DNA of 64,000 nt, from the NCBI RefSeq assembly GCF_014839835.1, contig NC_071646.1, positions 7,309,487 through 7,373,486 of the forward strand, given 5' to 3'. The first letter of the stretch is position 1. Every line of letters begins with the position of its first letter. Positions 23,725-33,445 of this stretch are shown here, in pieces. The notes beneath the pieces were generated by a model. That model was not told the DNA's origin, searched no databases, and saw only the letters and a program-made list of their open reading frames with translations. The DNA is from Dryobates pubescens (lineage: Eukaryota; Chordata; Aves; Piciformes; Picidae). Both the position numbers and the translations under genes were made by a program.

Positions 23725-24118
23725 CTGCCCAGAGACCATTCCTTTAATCACCTGCAGCCATGCAGGCACAGCTCAGGCTGCACCACTGGAGCCTGGGGGA
23801 GGACTGCAGCCATCTCCAGGACCCCTCTGCAGCGGTGGGAGGGAAGGGCTGGCCAGGGGCCCCTCGGAGACCGCCTGGCCCGGGTGGGTGACGCTGGTTG
23901 TGCCAGGGTGTGCAGGAGCAGGGCTGGGGGCAGTGCTGAAGGGGAGAGAGGCTCAGAGCTCCCCACAGAGCTGTCTCCAGGATTCAGCTCGGTGGTGGAT
24001 TCAGGGGGAGGGCATAAAGAGCAGAGAGGGGCAGCAGGGCAGGGGCAGGCGGCAGGGCAGGGGCAGGCAGCAGGGCAGGGGCAGGCAGCAGCAGGGGGAA
24101 GGCTTCTTCCTGGTGCTC
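23725..24118 (-). other. TNNI1: TNNI1 3' UTR exon and poly(A) signal
   Basis: Just after the stop codon is a donor-like GAG then gtagga. An acceptor TCTTTCTTCCCCACAG ends at 24119, so a spliced non-coding last exon from 24118 is likely. ATTAAA, a common poly(A) signal variant, lies on the minus strand at 23748-23743. The stop codon would be only a few bases from the last junction, so no decay is expected. Reading straight through without splicing is the alternative. Confidence 0.55.
24037..24100. repeat. Short GGGCAGGGGCAGGCA repeat
   Basis: About four copies of GGGCAGGGGCAGGCAGCA inside the predicted TNNI1 3' UTR exon. Confidence 0.8.
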
Positions 24119-24439
24119 CTGTGGGGAAGAAAGAGAGCAGAGCAGTGGGGCAGAAGAGCTGCTGTCAGGTACCAGCTGCAGGCCAGAGCTGGCGGCAGCC
24201 ATGCCCACGGTGTGCAGGAGGAGTGTGGTGTGGGCAGCAGAGCTGAGGGCCGGGGAGGAGGAGGAGGAGGAGCTGGCAGAGGAGGGTGGCAGAGGTGCCA
24301 CGGTGGGGCCAGGAGCCTGCCCCGCTGTGGGGGCACTCTGGGGTGGGCGAGGGCTCCGGCCAGCAGCAGGAGCAGTTTCTGCAGCAGAGGCCAGGGGTGC
24401 TGTGGGGAGCAGGGGGGAGGGAGGAGCAGCTCCTACCTC

Positions 24440-24547
24440 TCACTGGCCTGTGGGCGACTTGGCAGCGTCGAACATCTTCTTCCTGCCCTCCATCCCCGAC
24501 ATGGCCTCCACGTTCTTGCGCCAGTCGCCCACCTCCACGGGCCGCTC
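24440..24547 (-). CDS. TNNI1: TNNI1 last coding exon (153-187, stop)
   Basis: 108 nt including TGA at 24442-24440. [20 protein letters not shown], then [15 protein letters not shown], is the slow isoform C-terminus (human ends KSPTSQ). Confidence 0.97.
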   Translation of the reverse strand, partial: ERPVEVGDWRKNVEAMSGMEGRKKMFDAAKSPTGQ

Positions 24548-27500
24548 CTGCAGGGAGGGAGCACAGCCCCCCGGCTGCACCAGGCTGCCAGGGGCCCTCC
24601 AAGGCCACCTTGCCCAACGCCCCTGCAGCCAGCAGGGACACCTCCAACCACAGCAGGCTGCCCAGGGACACAGCAACTCCGACCTTGAGCGTTCCCCAGG
24701 GATGGAGGTACCACAGCCTCCCTGGGCAGCCTGTGCCAGCGCCTCCCCAGCCTCCCTGCGCAGAGCTCCCTCCTGATGGCCAACCTAAACCTCCCCTGCT
24801 CCACTCTCAATCCATTCTCCCTCGTCCTGGCACTCCCAACCCTTGTCCCAAGTCCCTCCCCAGCTCTCCTGGAGCCCTTCAGGTCCTGCAAGGCTGCTCT
24901 GAGGTCTCCTTGGAGCCTTCTCTTCTCCAGGCTGCACAGCCCCAGCTCTCCCAGCCTGGCCCCACAGCAGAGGTTCTGCAGCCCTCTGATCATCTTCCTG
25001 GCCTCCTCTGGACCCCCTCCAGCAGCTCTGTGTCCTTCCTGTGTTGAGGGCCCCAGAGCTGAACACAGCCCTGCAGGTGAGGTCTGCCCAGAGCAGAGCA
25101 GAGGGGCAGGATCCTCTCTCTCCACCCCTGGCAATGGGCACTGGCAGCCCAGAAGGCCAAAGGCAGCAGAGCTTCTCCCCCACCAGGGATGGAGATGGAG
25201 GCTGCAGTGGGTTTGGGGTGTCAAGGGAAGGTGACACAGCCCTTGGGGTGTCAAGGGAAGGTGACACAGGCCTTGGGGTGTCAAGGGAAGGTGACACAGC
25301 TCTTGGGGTGTCAAGGGAAGGTGACACAGCCCTTGCCTTTGGGGTGCCTGCAGACCCCAGGCAGGGTTGGGCATCACTCTGCAGCTCTGGTACTGAGGCT
25401 TTCGCCTCTCTCATCTCTGCCAGCTGGTGGTGAGCTGAGCCCTTTGTCCTGGGCCCAGAGTGCTGCTGGGCTTGGTCTGTCCTATGCACTCAGGGGCTGG
25501 GCTTGGTCTGATCTGTGCACTCTGGGGCTGGGTCTGCTCTGTCCTGTGCTCTCTGGGGCTGGGTTTGCTCTGTCCTGTGCACTCTGGGGCTGGGTTTGCT
25601 CTGTCCTGTGCTCTCTGGGGCTGGGCTTGCTCTGTCCTGTGCTCTCTGGGGCTGGGTCTGCTCTGTCCTGTGCAGTCTGGGGCTGGGTCTGCTCTGTCCT
25701 GTGCAGTCTGGGGCTGGGTCTGCTCTGTCCTGTGCACTCTGGGGCTGGGTCTGCTCTGTCCTGTGCAGTCTGGGGCTGGGTCTGCTCTCTCCTGTGCTCT
25801 CTGGGGCTGGGTTTGCTCTGTCCTGTGCTCTCTGGGGCTGGGTCTGCTCTCTCCTGTGCTCTCTGGGGCTGGGTCTGCTCTGTCCTGTTCAGTCTGGGGC
25901 TGGGTCTGCTCTGTCCTGTGCTCTCTGGGGCTGGCTCTGCTCTGTCCTGTGCTCTCTGGGGCTGGGTCTGCTCTGTCCTGTGCAGTCTGGGGTGGGAGTT
26001 TCCTGGGTGCTTGCTGGGTGTGAGTGCACCAAGGTGGAGCTCTCCTGGCTCCCTGGGAGAGCCAAGAGCAGCCTCTGCAAGTGCAGCTCCACAGACATGC
26101 CCGGGGGGCTCAGCTGGAGGCCCCAGCGTGCTGTGGGAGGGGAGACCACGGTGGAGCCAGCCCTAGCTCTCCCCTCTGATCCTGCCCCTGGCCCAGCCGA
26201 GCTCCTGCACGGTGCAGCCGCAGCCTGTGCCGGGCAGGGGCTCCCAAGGGCCTCCCTGGGTCGTTTCCACGCAGGGCTCCCAGAGGGAGGCACAGGAACC
26301 CCTGGGAGGTGCCTCTGGGGAGCTACCAACCTTCTCTGTGTCCTCCTTCTTGACAGACTTGAGGTTGGCTCTGAGGTCCATGGAGACCTTGTGCTTGGAG
26401 CCCAGCAGGGCGCGCAGCATGGCGTCGGCAGAGACCCGCACGCGCCGCAGCGGCGGCCGCTTGAACTTGCCCCGCAGGTCCAGCACCTTGATCTTCAGGT
26501 CCTTAATCTGCAGGGTGAGCACAGGAGGGGCAGAGGGAGGCCAGCCAGAGGGGGACCTGGGGGTGCTGACTGACAGCCAGCTGAACAGGAGCCAGCAGTG
26601 TGCCCAGGGGGCCAAGGGCAGCCTGGCCTGCAGCAGGCAGAGTGTGGCCAGCAGCAGCAGGGAGCTCATCCTGCCCTGTGCTCAGCACTGCTCAGGCCAC
26701 ACCTGGAGTCCTGTGGCCAGCTCTGGGCTCCTCAGGTCAGGAAAGAGGTTGAGCTGCTGGAAGGTGTCCAGAGAAGGGCAACAAAGCTGGGGAGGGGTCT
26801 GGGGCACAGCCCTGGGAGGAGAGGCTGAGGGAGCTGGGGTTGCTTAGCCTGCAGAAGAGGAGGCTCAGGGGAGACCTTCTTGCTCTCTGCAACTGCCTGC
26901 AGGGAGGTTGGAGCCAGGTGGGGGTTGGGCTCTTCTCCCAGGCAGCCAGCACCAGAACAAGAGGACACAGTCTCAAGCTGTGCCAGGGGAGGTCCAGGCT
27001 GGAGGTGAGGAAGAAATTCTTCCCAGCCAGAGAGATTGGCCCTGCGGATGTGCTGCCCAGGGAGGTGGTGGAGTCCCCATCCCTGGAGGGGTTCAGGAGG
27101 GGATTGGATGTGGCCCTTGGAGCCAGGGTTTAGTTGTCAGGAGGTGCTGGGGGACAGCTTGGACTTGGTGATCCTTGAGGTCTTTTCCAACCTCATTGAT
27201 TCTATGATCACTCAGTTGCCTCCCACCAGAAGCCCCCCACAGCTCCAAGCCCCCAGGGGTCTGTGCCTCTCCTGTGGCTGTGAGGACCTTCACCCAGGGA
27301 CTGTCCTGCCCTGGGCACTGCCAGCAGGGTTGCTGAGGACACCAAACTGAGTGGAGTGGCTGCCACAGGAGGGCTGTGCTGCCAGCCAGGCTGAGAGCTG
27401 GGCAGGGAGGAATGCAGTGAAGCTCAACACAGGCAAGGGTAGAGTCCTGCACCTGGGAAAGAACAACCCCATGGAGCAGTACAGGCTGGGGACTGAGCTG

Positions 27501-30500
27501 CTGGAGAGAAGTGAAGGGGGAAAGGCCCTCAGGGTCCTGCTGGGGGGGAGGTTGGCCATGAGCCAGCAATGTGCTCTGGTGGCCAAGAAGGCCAAGGGCA
27601 GCCTGGGGTGGGTTAGAAGGGCTGTGGTCACAGAGGTTCTCCTCTTCCCCTACTCTGCCCTGCTGAGGCCACATCTGGAATATTGAGTCCAGTTCTGGGG
27701 CCCTCAGGTCAAAAAGGACCTCAGGGAACTGCTTGAGAGCATCCAGCACAGAGCCATGAAAATGCTTAGGGGAGTAGAAGATCTTCCTTGTGAGGAGAGC
27801 CTGAGGCAGCTGAGGGCTCTGGAGCTTGGAGAGGAGCAGCCTGAGGGTGAGCTCCTTGCTGGTGATGAAGCTGTGCAGGGTGATGCCCAGAGGCTGGAGC
27901 CAGGCTCTGCTGGGGGATGCCCAATGCCAGCCCAAGGGGCAGTGGTGGAAGCTGAGGCAGAGGAAGTGCCATGGACACAGGAGGAAGAACTTCTTCCCTG
28001 TGAGGCTGACAGAGCCTGGAGCAGGCTGCCCAGGGGGGTTGTGGAGTCTCCCTCTCTGGAGAGATTCCACCCCCAGCTGGCTGTGTGCCTGTGTGCCCTG
28101 CCCTGGGTGACCCTGCTCTGGCAGGGGGTTGGACTGGAATGTCTCCAGAGATCCCTTCTAGGCTCTAACATTCTGTGATCTGAGCACCCAGAGCTGTTCT
28201 TGTTGCCTGCTCAGGTGGCAGCCACACCATGAGAAGCTCTGAGACCCACAAGGGGGAGACCAGGAGAACAAAGAGGTTGGGCAGTTGGAGTCCCCTGAGG
28301 CAGGGAGGAGCCTTGGCTGAGTGATGCCTGGCAGAGCAAATGCCAGCCCCTAGGTAACCCCAGTGCATGACCCACACCCAAGCTCAGCCCAGGCCATGGC
28401 AGACCCCCATGGAGGCCCAGGCTGCCAGCTGGGGGGCAGTGCACATGGGAGGCAGCCAGCCCCAACCTGCTCCTACCTCCCGAGTGTTGTGGTTGCATTT
28501 GGCTTCTATGTCATATCTCTCCTCATCCACAATCTCCACCTTCTCATGCAGCTCCCTGCACAGGTCCTGGGGGACAAGCACAACAGGGCAGTGCTGAGTG
28601 ATGCCCTCCCATGCTCCCAAAGAGCTCATTCCATCCCCAGGCCTGAAGCAGGCCAATGGCATCCTGGGGGTGCACTCAGAAGAGTGTGGCCAGCAGGCCA
28701 AGGGAGGTTCTCCTGCCCCCCTGCTCTGCCCTGGTGAGGCCACAGCTGGAGCATTGTGTCCAGTTCTGGGCTCCCTGGTTCAAGAAGAACCTCAGGAGAC
28801 TGCTGGAGAGGGCACAGCAAAGGGCTGCAGAGCTGCTGAGGGAAGTGGAAGAGCTCTGTGAGGAGAGGCTGGGAGAATTTGGGCTATTTAGTCTGGAGAG
28901 AAGCAGCCTGAGGGGGATCTGATCAACACTTCAAGGGTGGGTGTCAGGAGGATGGCACCAGGCTTGGTTCAGTGGTGCCCAGGGCCAGGACAAGGGGTAA
29001 GGGACACAAGCTTGAACACAAGGAGTTCCATCTGAACATGAGAGGAACTCCTTTAAGGGTGGCAGAGCCCTGGAGCAGGCTGCCCAGGGAGGTGGTGGAG
29101 TCTCCTTCTCTGGAGCCTTTCCAGCCCCCCCTGGATGTGTTCTGTGTGCCCTGCCCTGGGTGCTCCTGCTCTGGCAGGGGGCTTGGACTGGATGAGCTGC
29201 AGAGGTCCCTTCCAGCCCCTACCATGCTCTGATTCTGTGGAGTACCTGGAGCTGGCTCAAGGAAAGGCCACTGGTGTGCAGTGGGGTGATCCTCTCAGAC
29301 AGGTATCTTTCCTTCTCTGCCTGCTTGTCCACGATCTCCTGATCCCACTCCTCCTTTGCTTTTGCCAGCATCAAGCTCTGCAAGCACAAGTGGAGAGCAG
29401 GGCTGTGGGCAGGCTGCTGCGCTGCCCCTGAGCCTCCTCACCCGCAGCTGCAGGGTGGGACAGCCCTGCCTGCCTCCCAGACCTCCTCCCCAGATCCCTT
29501 CTTGCTGCTGCAACACATCAAAAGAGCCTTTGGTGTGGTGCCCCCCGGAGGCAGGAGCACCACCACGGCCGTGGAGCTGTGGTGGTCCCGGTGGCTGCTG
29601 ACCTCAGCACTTTCTCTGCATCGTTCTGCACCGCTGGCAGCAAATGACTTTCCCAAGCCACAGCCCAGGGACCTCCCAGGCTTGTGCTGCAGAGCTGCTG
29701 GTGCACACACACAGGGGCTGTGGCTTCACAGCTGAAGGCATCAGAGCCTCTCCCCTCCTTCATCAAGAGGAGGGGAGGGGAGGGGAGGTTTGTTTGGAGC
29801 CTGGACCACAAAGCCCACATGAGTGAGGAGTTTGGAGCAGATGGGAGGTGGGCAGGGGAGCTGCTCCCCCAAGGGCCATGCTGGCTGCTCCTCATTGCTG
29901 TCCCACCAACCACACACTTCAAGCCTGGCTCCCTCTCCCCAGCCAGACAAACCCCAGGGAGTTTCCAGGCCTCAGGACTCACCTTCAAGAGGAGCTTGCG
30001 TGAGGCTGAGATCTTGGATTTTCTCTGGGGGAAAGGGGAGAGAGAGAGAAGGGAAAAATAAACAACCCTCCAGAAAGCAAACTCAGAGCAGGGCTGAGAG
30101 GCTCCCCCCCAGGCAGGACACTTACCTCCCTGCAGGCAGGAGTGTGTTCAGCAGGCAGAGATGTGGAGCAGGAGGAGAGAACAAGGAAAGAGTGAGAGCC
30201 CAGGAGAGGAGGCAGGCAAGAAAAGCAGCACAGCTGCCTGCAGCTGGCTTCCTGCTTGCTCCAGCTGTTGCCACCTGCAAGTCAGGCAGCTCAGAGCATC
30301 CCTCCTGGTGCTCTCTGCAGTGCAGAGGGTGCCCAGGGCCACTGCTCAGGAAGCCAAAGGCACAGAATTTGCTGTGGATGGCACTGCTTTAGCAGGGGGG
30401 GTGGACTGGATGATGTCCAGAGGCCCCTTCCAACCCTCACCATGCTGGGATCCTGTCTGGAGAGGAGAAGGTTCCCAAGAGACTTAATAGTGACCTTCCA

Positions 30501-31765
30501 GGGTCTGAAGGAGGCTCCAGGAAAGCTGGGGAGGAACTTTTGAGCATGTCAGGGAGGGATAGGACTGGGGGGGATGGAGCAGAACTAGAAGTGGGGAGAT
30601 TCAGCTTGGATGTGAGGAAAAAGTTGTTCCCCAGGAGGGTGGTGAGAGCCTGGCACAGGCTGCCCAGGGAGGTGGTGGAAGCCTCCTGCCTGGAGGTGTT
30701 TGCAGCCAGGCTGGAGGTGGCTGTGAGCAACCTGCTGTGGTGTGAGGGGTCCCTGCCCATGGCAGGGGCTTGGAGCTGGCTGAGCCTTGAGCTCCCTTCC
30801 AGCCCTGACAGCTCTGTGACTCTGTGATTCATAGAATCACAGAATGAGAGGGGTTGGAAAGGACCTCCAGAGATCACCCAGTCCAAGCCCCTGCCAGAGC
30901 AGGGGCACCCAGGGCAGGGCACACAGAACACATCCAGATGGGTCTTGAATGTCTCCAGAGAAGAAGACTCCACAACCTCTCTGGGCAGCCTGCTCCAGGC
31001 CTCCAGCAGCCTCACACCCAAGAGGTTCCACCAAACCTCCTGTGTGCCACTGAGCCATGGCACACAGCCTGGCCCAGTGCCCACTGTGCCAGCCCCAGCT
31101 TGGTCCCTGTGTGTGCCACTGAGCCATGGCACACAGCCTGGCCCAGTGCCCACTGTGCCAGCCCCAGCTTGGTCCCTGTGTGTGCCACTGAGCCATGGCA
31201 CACAGCCTGGCCCAGTGCCCACTGTGCCAGCCCCAGCTCAGTCCCTTTCAGAGGTGGGGGCTGCATGGAGGACGTTTGGATCCTGCCCAGGATCCTGGGG
31301 CATCTCCATCTCACTGCTTGACAAAGGCTTCTCCCTCCTGCTCACCCCAGGGATGTGATTTGTGTACAACGTGCTACGAGGACCCTCCTGGCAAGCTGAG
31401 TGGTGCTGCCCACCTCACATCCCCATTTCAGGGTCAAGGAAAGCTCCAAGTTTCGAATCAGGACGTTGAGATCACTAATTAGCTAACAGCTCCTCCCTGG
31501 AGGTGTTCAGGATCGGCCTGGATGAGGCCTGGAGCAAGCTGTGCTGGTGGGAGGTGTCCCTGCCCAGGGCAGGGGTTGGAGCTGGCTGAGCTTGAAGGTC
31601 CCTTCCAACCCAACCCCTTCTGTGGATTCTGTGGCTTCAGGACATGTTCCACAAGGCACAGGGGTCTCAGCCCACCAGAGCCCGAGCTGCCGAGCCGGCA
31701 GCAGCAGCCCTGCAGCCGGCAAGGGTTTAGCGAAGCCCGAGGCAAACTACTCACGGCTCCGGCAT
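24440..31765 (-). CDS. TNNI1: TNNI1, slow skeletal muscle troponin I (gene span)
   Basis: Troponin I is the inhibitory subunit of the troponin complex on actin thin filaments in slow-twitch fibres. It blocks actomyosin ATPase until Ca-bound troponin C releases it. Coding exons join in phase: 31765-31755, 30129-30126, 30024-29983, 29377-29246, 28566-28477, 26507-26331 and 24547-24440, for 187 codons plus stop, the human length. Residues 1-19 read [19 protein letters not shown]. The inhibitory peptide [12 protein letters not shown] is at 106-117, followed by the switch region with [20 protein letters not shown]. The end is [31 protein letters not shown] and absence of the cardiac N-terminal extension mark the slow isoform rather than TNNI2 or TNNI3. 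Introns hold CR1 copies and five tandem arrays. Confidence 0.97.
24565..25085 (-). mobile_element. CR1 fragment in the last TNNI1 intron
   Basis: Reverse orientation, the same strand as TNNI1. It starts GGTGCACCAGGCTGCCAGGG-like tail then CACCTTGCCCAACGCCCCTG, and extends to about 25085. Confidence 0.85.
25212..25335. repeat. 30-bp repeat, four copies
   Basis: Units built on CTTGGGGTGTCAAGGGAAGG followed by TGACACAG. It lies in the last TNNI1 intron. Confidence 0.93.
25440..25995. repeat. 31-bp minisatellite, about 17 copies
   Basis: Units of TCTGGGGCTGGGTCTGCTCT plus GTCCTGTGCAC. Because 31 is not a multiple of 3, each frame cycles through three peptides, so the open frames here are meaningless. 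It lies in the last TNNI1 intron. Confidence 0.95.
26331..26507 (-). CDS. TNNI1: TNNI1 exon, inhibitory and switch regions (94-152)
   Basis: 177 nt. It holds [12 protein letters not shown] (actin/TnC-binding inhibitory peptide), [17 protein letters not shown] and [18 protein letters not shown]. Acceptor CTCACCCTGCAG, donor gttggt. A forward CR1 lies about 40 nt upstream of the acceptor. Confidence 0.98.
26545..27210 (+). mobile_element. CR1 fragment in TNNI1 intron
   Basis: GACCTGGGGGTGCTGACTGA (ORF2 end) through GTGCTGCCCAGGGAGGTGGT to CCTCATTGATTCTATGATC. Antisense to TNNI1. Confidence 0.93.
27310..28185 (+). mobile_element. CR1 fragment in TNNI1 intron
   Basis: It starts in ORF2 (GAGGACACCAAACTGAGTGG), then [20 protein letters not shown]-like residues, and runs to the tail GGCTCTAACATTCTGTGATC. 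Nested or adjacent to the preceding copy. Confidence 0.92.
28477..28566 (-). CDS. TNNI1: TNNI1 exon, residues 64-93
   Basis: 90 nt, [20 protein letters not shown] followed by [10 protein letters not shown]. It is the coiled-coil part that pairs with troponin T. Acceptor TTGTCCCCCAG, donor gtagga. Confidence 0.97.
28635..29240 (+). mobile_element. CR1 fragment abutting a TNNI1 splice donor
   Basis: Begins near AGCAGGCCAATGGCATCCTG and ends ACCATGCTCTGATTCTGTGG at 29240, about five bases from the exon boundary at 29246. Antisense to TNNI1. Confidence 0.93.
29246..29377 (-). CDS. TNNI1: TNNI1 exon, residues 20-63
   Basis: 132 nt, [15 protein letters not shown] through [12 protein letters not shown], phase 0 on both sides. 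The donor reads CAG then gtactc, which is weak at +4 to +6. A CR1 3' end abuts the donor on the intron side. Confidence 0.96.
29983..30024 (-). CDS. TNNI1: TNNI1 exon, residues 6-19
   Basis: 42 nt, [14 protein letters not shown] (human [14 protein letters not shown]), acceptor TTTCCCCCAG, donor gtgagt. It is the basic N-terminal helix start that contacts troponin C. Confidence 0.95.
30126..30129 (-). CDS. TNNI1: TNNI1 4-nt micro-exon (GGAG)
   Basis: GGAG lies between acceptor CACTCCTGCCTGCAG and donor gtaagt. It is the only candidate I see that joins the 11-nt start segment to the phase-0 exon at 30024 and yields Met-Pro-Glu-Pro-Glu-Arg. Without it the frame is lost. It is inferred from phase and splice signals and is too short for similarity. 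Confidence 0.7.
30390..30830 (+). mobile_element. CR1 3' fragments in TNNI1 intron
   Basis: A short tail (30395-30445) is followed by a copy from about 30455 to 30830 (GTGAGAGCCTGGCACAGGCT, CATGGCAGGGGCTTGGAGCT, ending CTGTGATTCATAG). Confidence 0.88.
30831..31030 (-). mobile_element. CR1 3' fragment, reverse, head-on with the previous one
   Basis: ATCACAGAATGAGAGGGGTT through CACAACCTCTCTGGGCAGCC. It is joined tail to tail with the forward copy ending at 30830. Confidence 0.88.
31042..31248. repeat. 69-bp repeat, three copies
   Basis: Each unit contains GTGTGCCACTGAGCCATGGC then ACACAGCCTGGCCC. GTGTGCCA and TGGCACAC are inverted complements with an 8-nt gap, so each unit can form a small hairpin. 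It lies in the TNNI1 intron next to the reverse CR1. Confidence 0.93.
31490..31635 (+). mobile_element. Short CR1 3' tail
   Basis: CTGGAGGTGTTCAGGATCGG through GCTTGAAGGTCCCTTCCAAC, about 120 bp from the TNNI1 start exon. Confidence 0.85.
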
Positions 31766-31785
31766 TGCGGTCGGGTCCTGTTCTC
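31755..31785 (-). CDS. TNNI1: TNNI1 exon with start codon
   Basis: 31 nt: acceptor TTTTCTGTTTTGGCAG, 20 nt 5' UTR, then ATGCCGGAGCC (31765-31755) and donor gtgagt. The 11 coding bases plus the 4-nt exon give MPEPE, against human MPEVE. The 30-bp array begins about 25 nt upstream of this acceptor. Confidence 0.85.
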
Positions 31786-31809
31786 CTGCCAAAACAGAAA
31801 AGCAAAGGG

Positions 31810-32915
31810 AAAGCAGCTGAAACAGAGGAGCACATCGCGAACGCAGCTGAAGCAGAGGAGCACATCGCGAACGCAGCTGAAGCAGAGGAGCGCATCGCGA
31901 ACGCAGCTGAAGCAGAGGAGCGCATCACGAACGCCGCTGAAGCAGAGGAGCGCATCGCGAACGCAGCTGAAGCAGAGGAGCGCATCGCGAACGCCGCTGA
32001 AGCAGAGGAGCGCATCCTGAACGCAGCTGAAGCAGAGGAGCACATCGCGAACGCAGCTGAAACAGAGGAGCACATCGCGAACGCAGCTGAAGCAGAGGAG
32101 CGCATCGCGAACGCAGCTGAAGCAGAGGAGCACATCGCGAACGCAGCTGAAGCAGAGGAGCGCATCACGAACGCCGCTGAAGCAGAGGAGCGCATCGCGA
32201 ACGCAGCTGAAGCAGAGGAGCGCATCGCGAACGCCGCTGAAGCAGAGGAGCGCATCCTGAACGCAGCTGAAGCAGAGGAGCACATCGCGAACGCAGCTGA
32301 AACAGAGGAGCGCATCGCGAACGCAGCTGAAACAGAGGAGCGCATCGCGAACGCAGCTGAAACAGAGGAGCGCATCGCGAACGCAGCTGAAGCAGAGGAG
32401 CGCATCGCGAACGCCGCTGAAGCAGAGGAGCGCATCGCGAACGCAGCTGAAGCAGAGGAGCGCATCGCGAACGCCGCTGAAGCAGAGGAGCGCATCGCGA
32501 ACGCCGCTGAAGCAGAGGAGCGCATCCTGAACGCAGCTGAAGCAGAGGAGCACATCGCGAACGCAGCTGAAGCAGAGGGGCTGAAGCAGAGAGCGATCGC
32601 GAACGCAGCTGAAGCAGAGGAGCGCATCGCGAACGCCGCTGAAGCAGAGGAGCGCATCGCGAACGCAGCTGAAGCAGAGGAGCGCATCGCGAACGCCGCT
32701 GAAGCAGAGGAGCGCATCGCGAACGCAGCTGAAGCAGAGGAGCGCATCGCGAACGCAGCTGAAGCAGAGGAGCGCATCGCGAACGCCGCTGAAGCAGAGG
32801 AGCGCATCGCGAACGCCGCTGAAGCAGAGGAGCGCATCGCGAACGCCGCTGAAGCAGAGGAGCGCATCGCGAACGCAGCTGAAGCAGAGGAGCGCATCGC
32901 GAACGCAGCTGAGCG
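31810..32915. repeat. 30-bp, CpG-rich, E-box-bearing minisatellite in TNNI1 intron 1
   Basis: 36 units built on GCAGCTGAAGCAGAGGAGCG plus CATCGCGAAC, with variants (CAC for CGC, ATCACGA, ATCCTGA, GCCGCTG). 24 units plus the leading partial one have CAGCTG (25 in all); 12 have CCGCTG instead. Each standard unit carries four or more CpG, including TCGCGA. Blocks at 31921-32040 and 32161-32280 are identical, so there is a 240-bp higher-order period. Long open frames on both strands follow from a 30-nt unit without stops. Confidence 0.97.
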
Positions 32916-33335
32916 CCGCAGCCGCGGGGCCGGCAGGACGCTTCCGAGGTGCGGTGCTGCCCCGCGCTGTCGGCGCAGGGAAGCGGCTCCGCAGCCTCCT
33001 CCTCCTCCTCCTCCTGCCGGGAGACACCGGCACGAACCACCCAGCTCCGAGGAGACCTTCTTTCGGGCAAGCTGCGGCCTGCCTGCAGCCGGCCCTGCAG
33101 GAGTCGGGCTCCTGCTCCTCGGGGTTTTCCCAAGCTCCAAGCTGCTCCCACAGCGGCGGCGCCGCTCGGGGCGAAGGGATGGAGATGAGAGTGCTTGGAA
33201 AGCTCCAGAGAAACGAAGCACCTGGAGGTGCCCCACACCGAGTCAGATGTGGAGGTCCTGTCCCACAGCTCCGCATGGGCTGGTGGAACCAAAACCCATC
33301 TCAGGAGGGCTGGGGGAAGGGTTCCTTTGGAGCCG
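32916..33335. other. CpG-rich flank of the array, TNNI1 intron 1
   Basis: GC-rich unique sequence with GAGCGCCGCAGCCGCGGGGC at its start and a CTC run near 33000. No splice-bounded exon was found. It may extend the CpG-dense domain of the array. Confidence 0.45.
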
Positions 33336-33429
33336 GGTCCCCGCCGAAGCAGGCAGGGGTCGGTGTGCTACGTTTGCTTAGCAGCCTGTGCCCTGCAGCT
33401 GCTTCCAACCAGGCTGCCTCGCTGGCACC

Positions 33430-33445
33430 CCCCCCCCCCCCAGTG
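33430..33445 (+). repeat. Poly-C run
   Basis: An uninterrupted run of about 14 C followed by AGTGCCCCCAACAC, in TNNI1 intron 1. Confidence 0.8.

Noticed and set aside
31522-33381. A 619-codon open frame on the plus strand (and 500-plus-codon frames on the minus strand) through the 30-bp array
   Set aside because: The unit length is a multiple of three and contains no stop in several frames on both strands, so the frames are an automatic result of repetition. Real TNNI1 exon sequence on the minus strand lies beside it.
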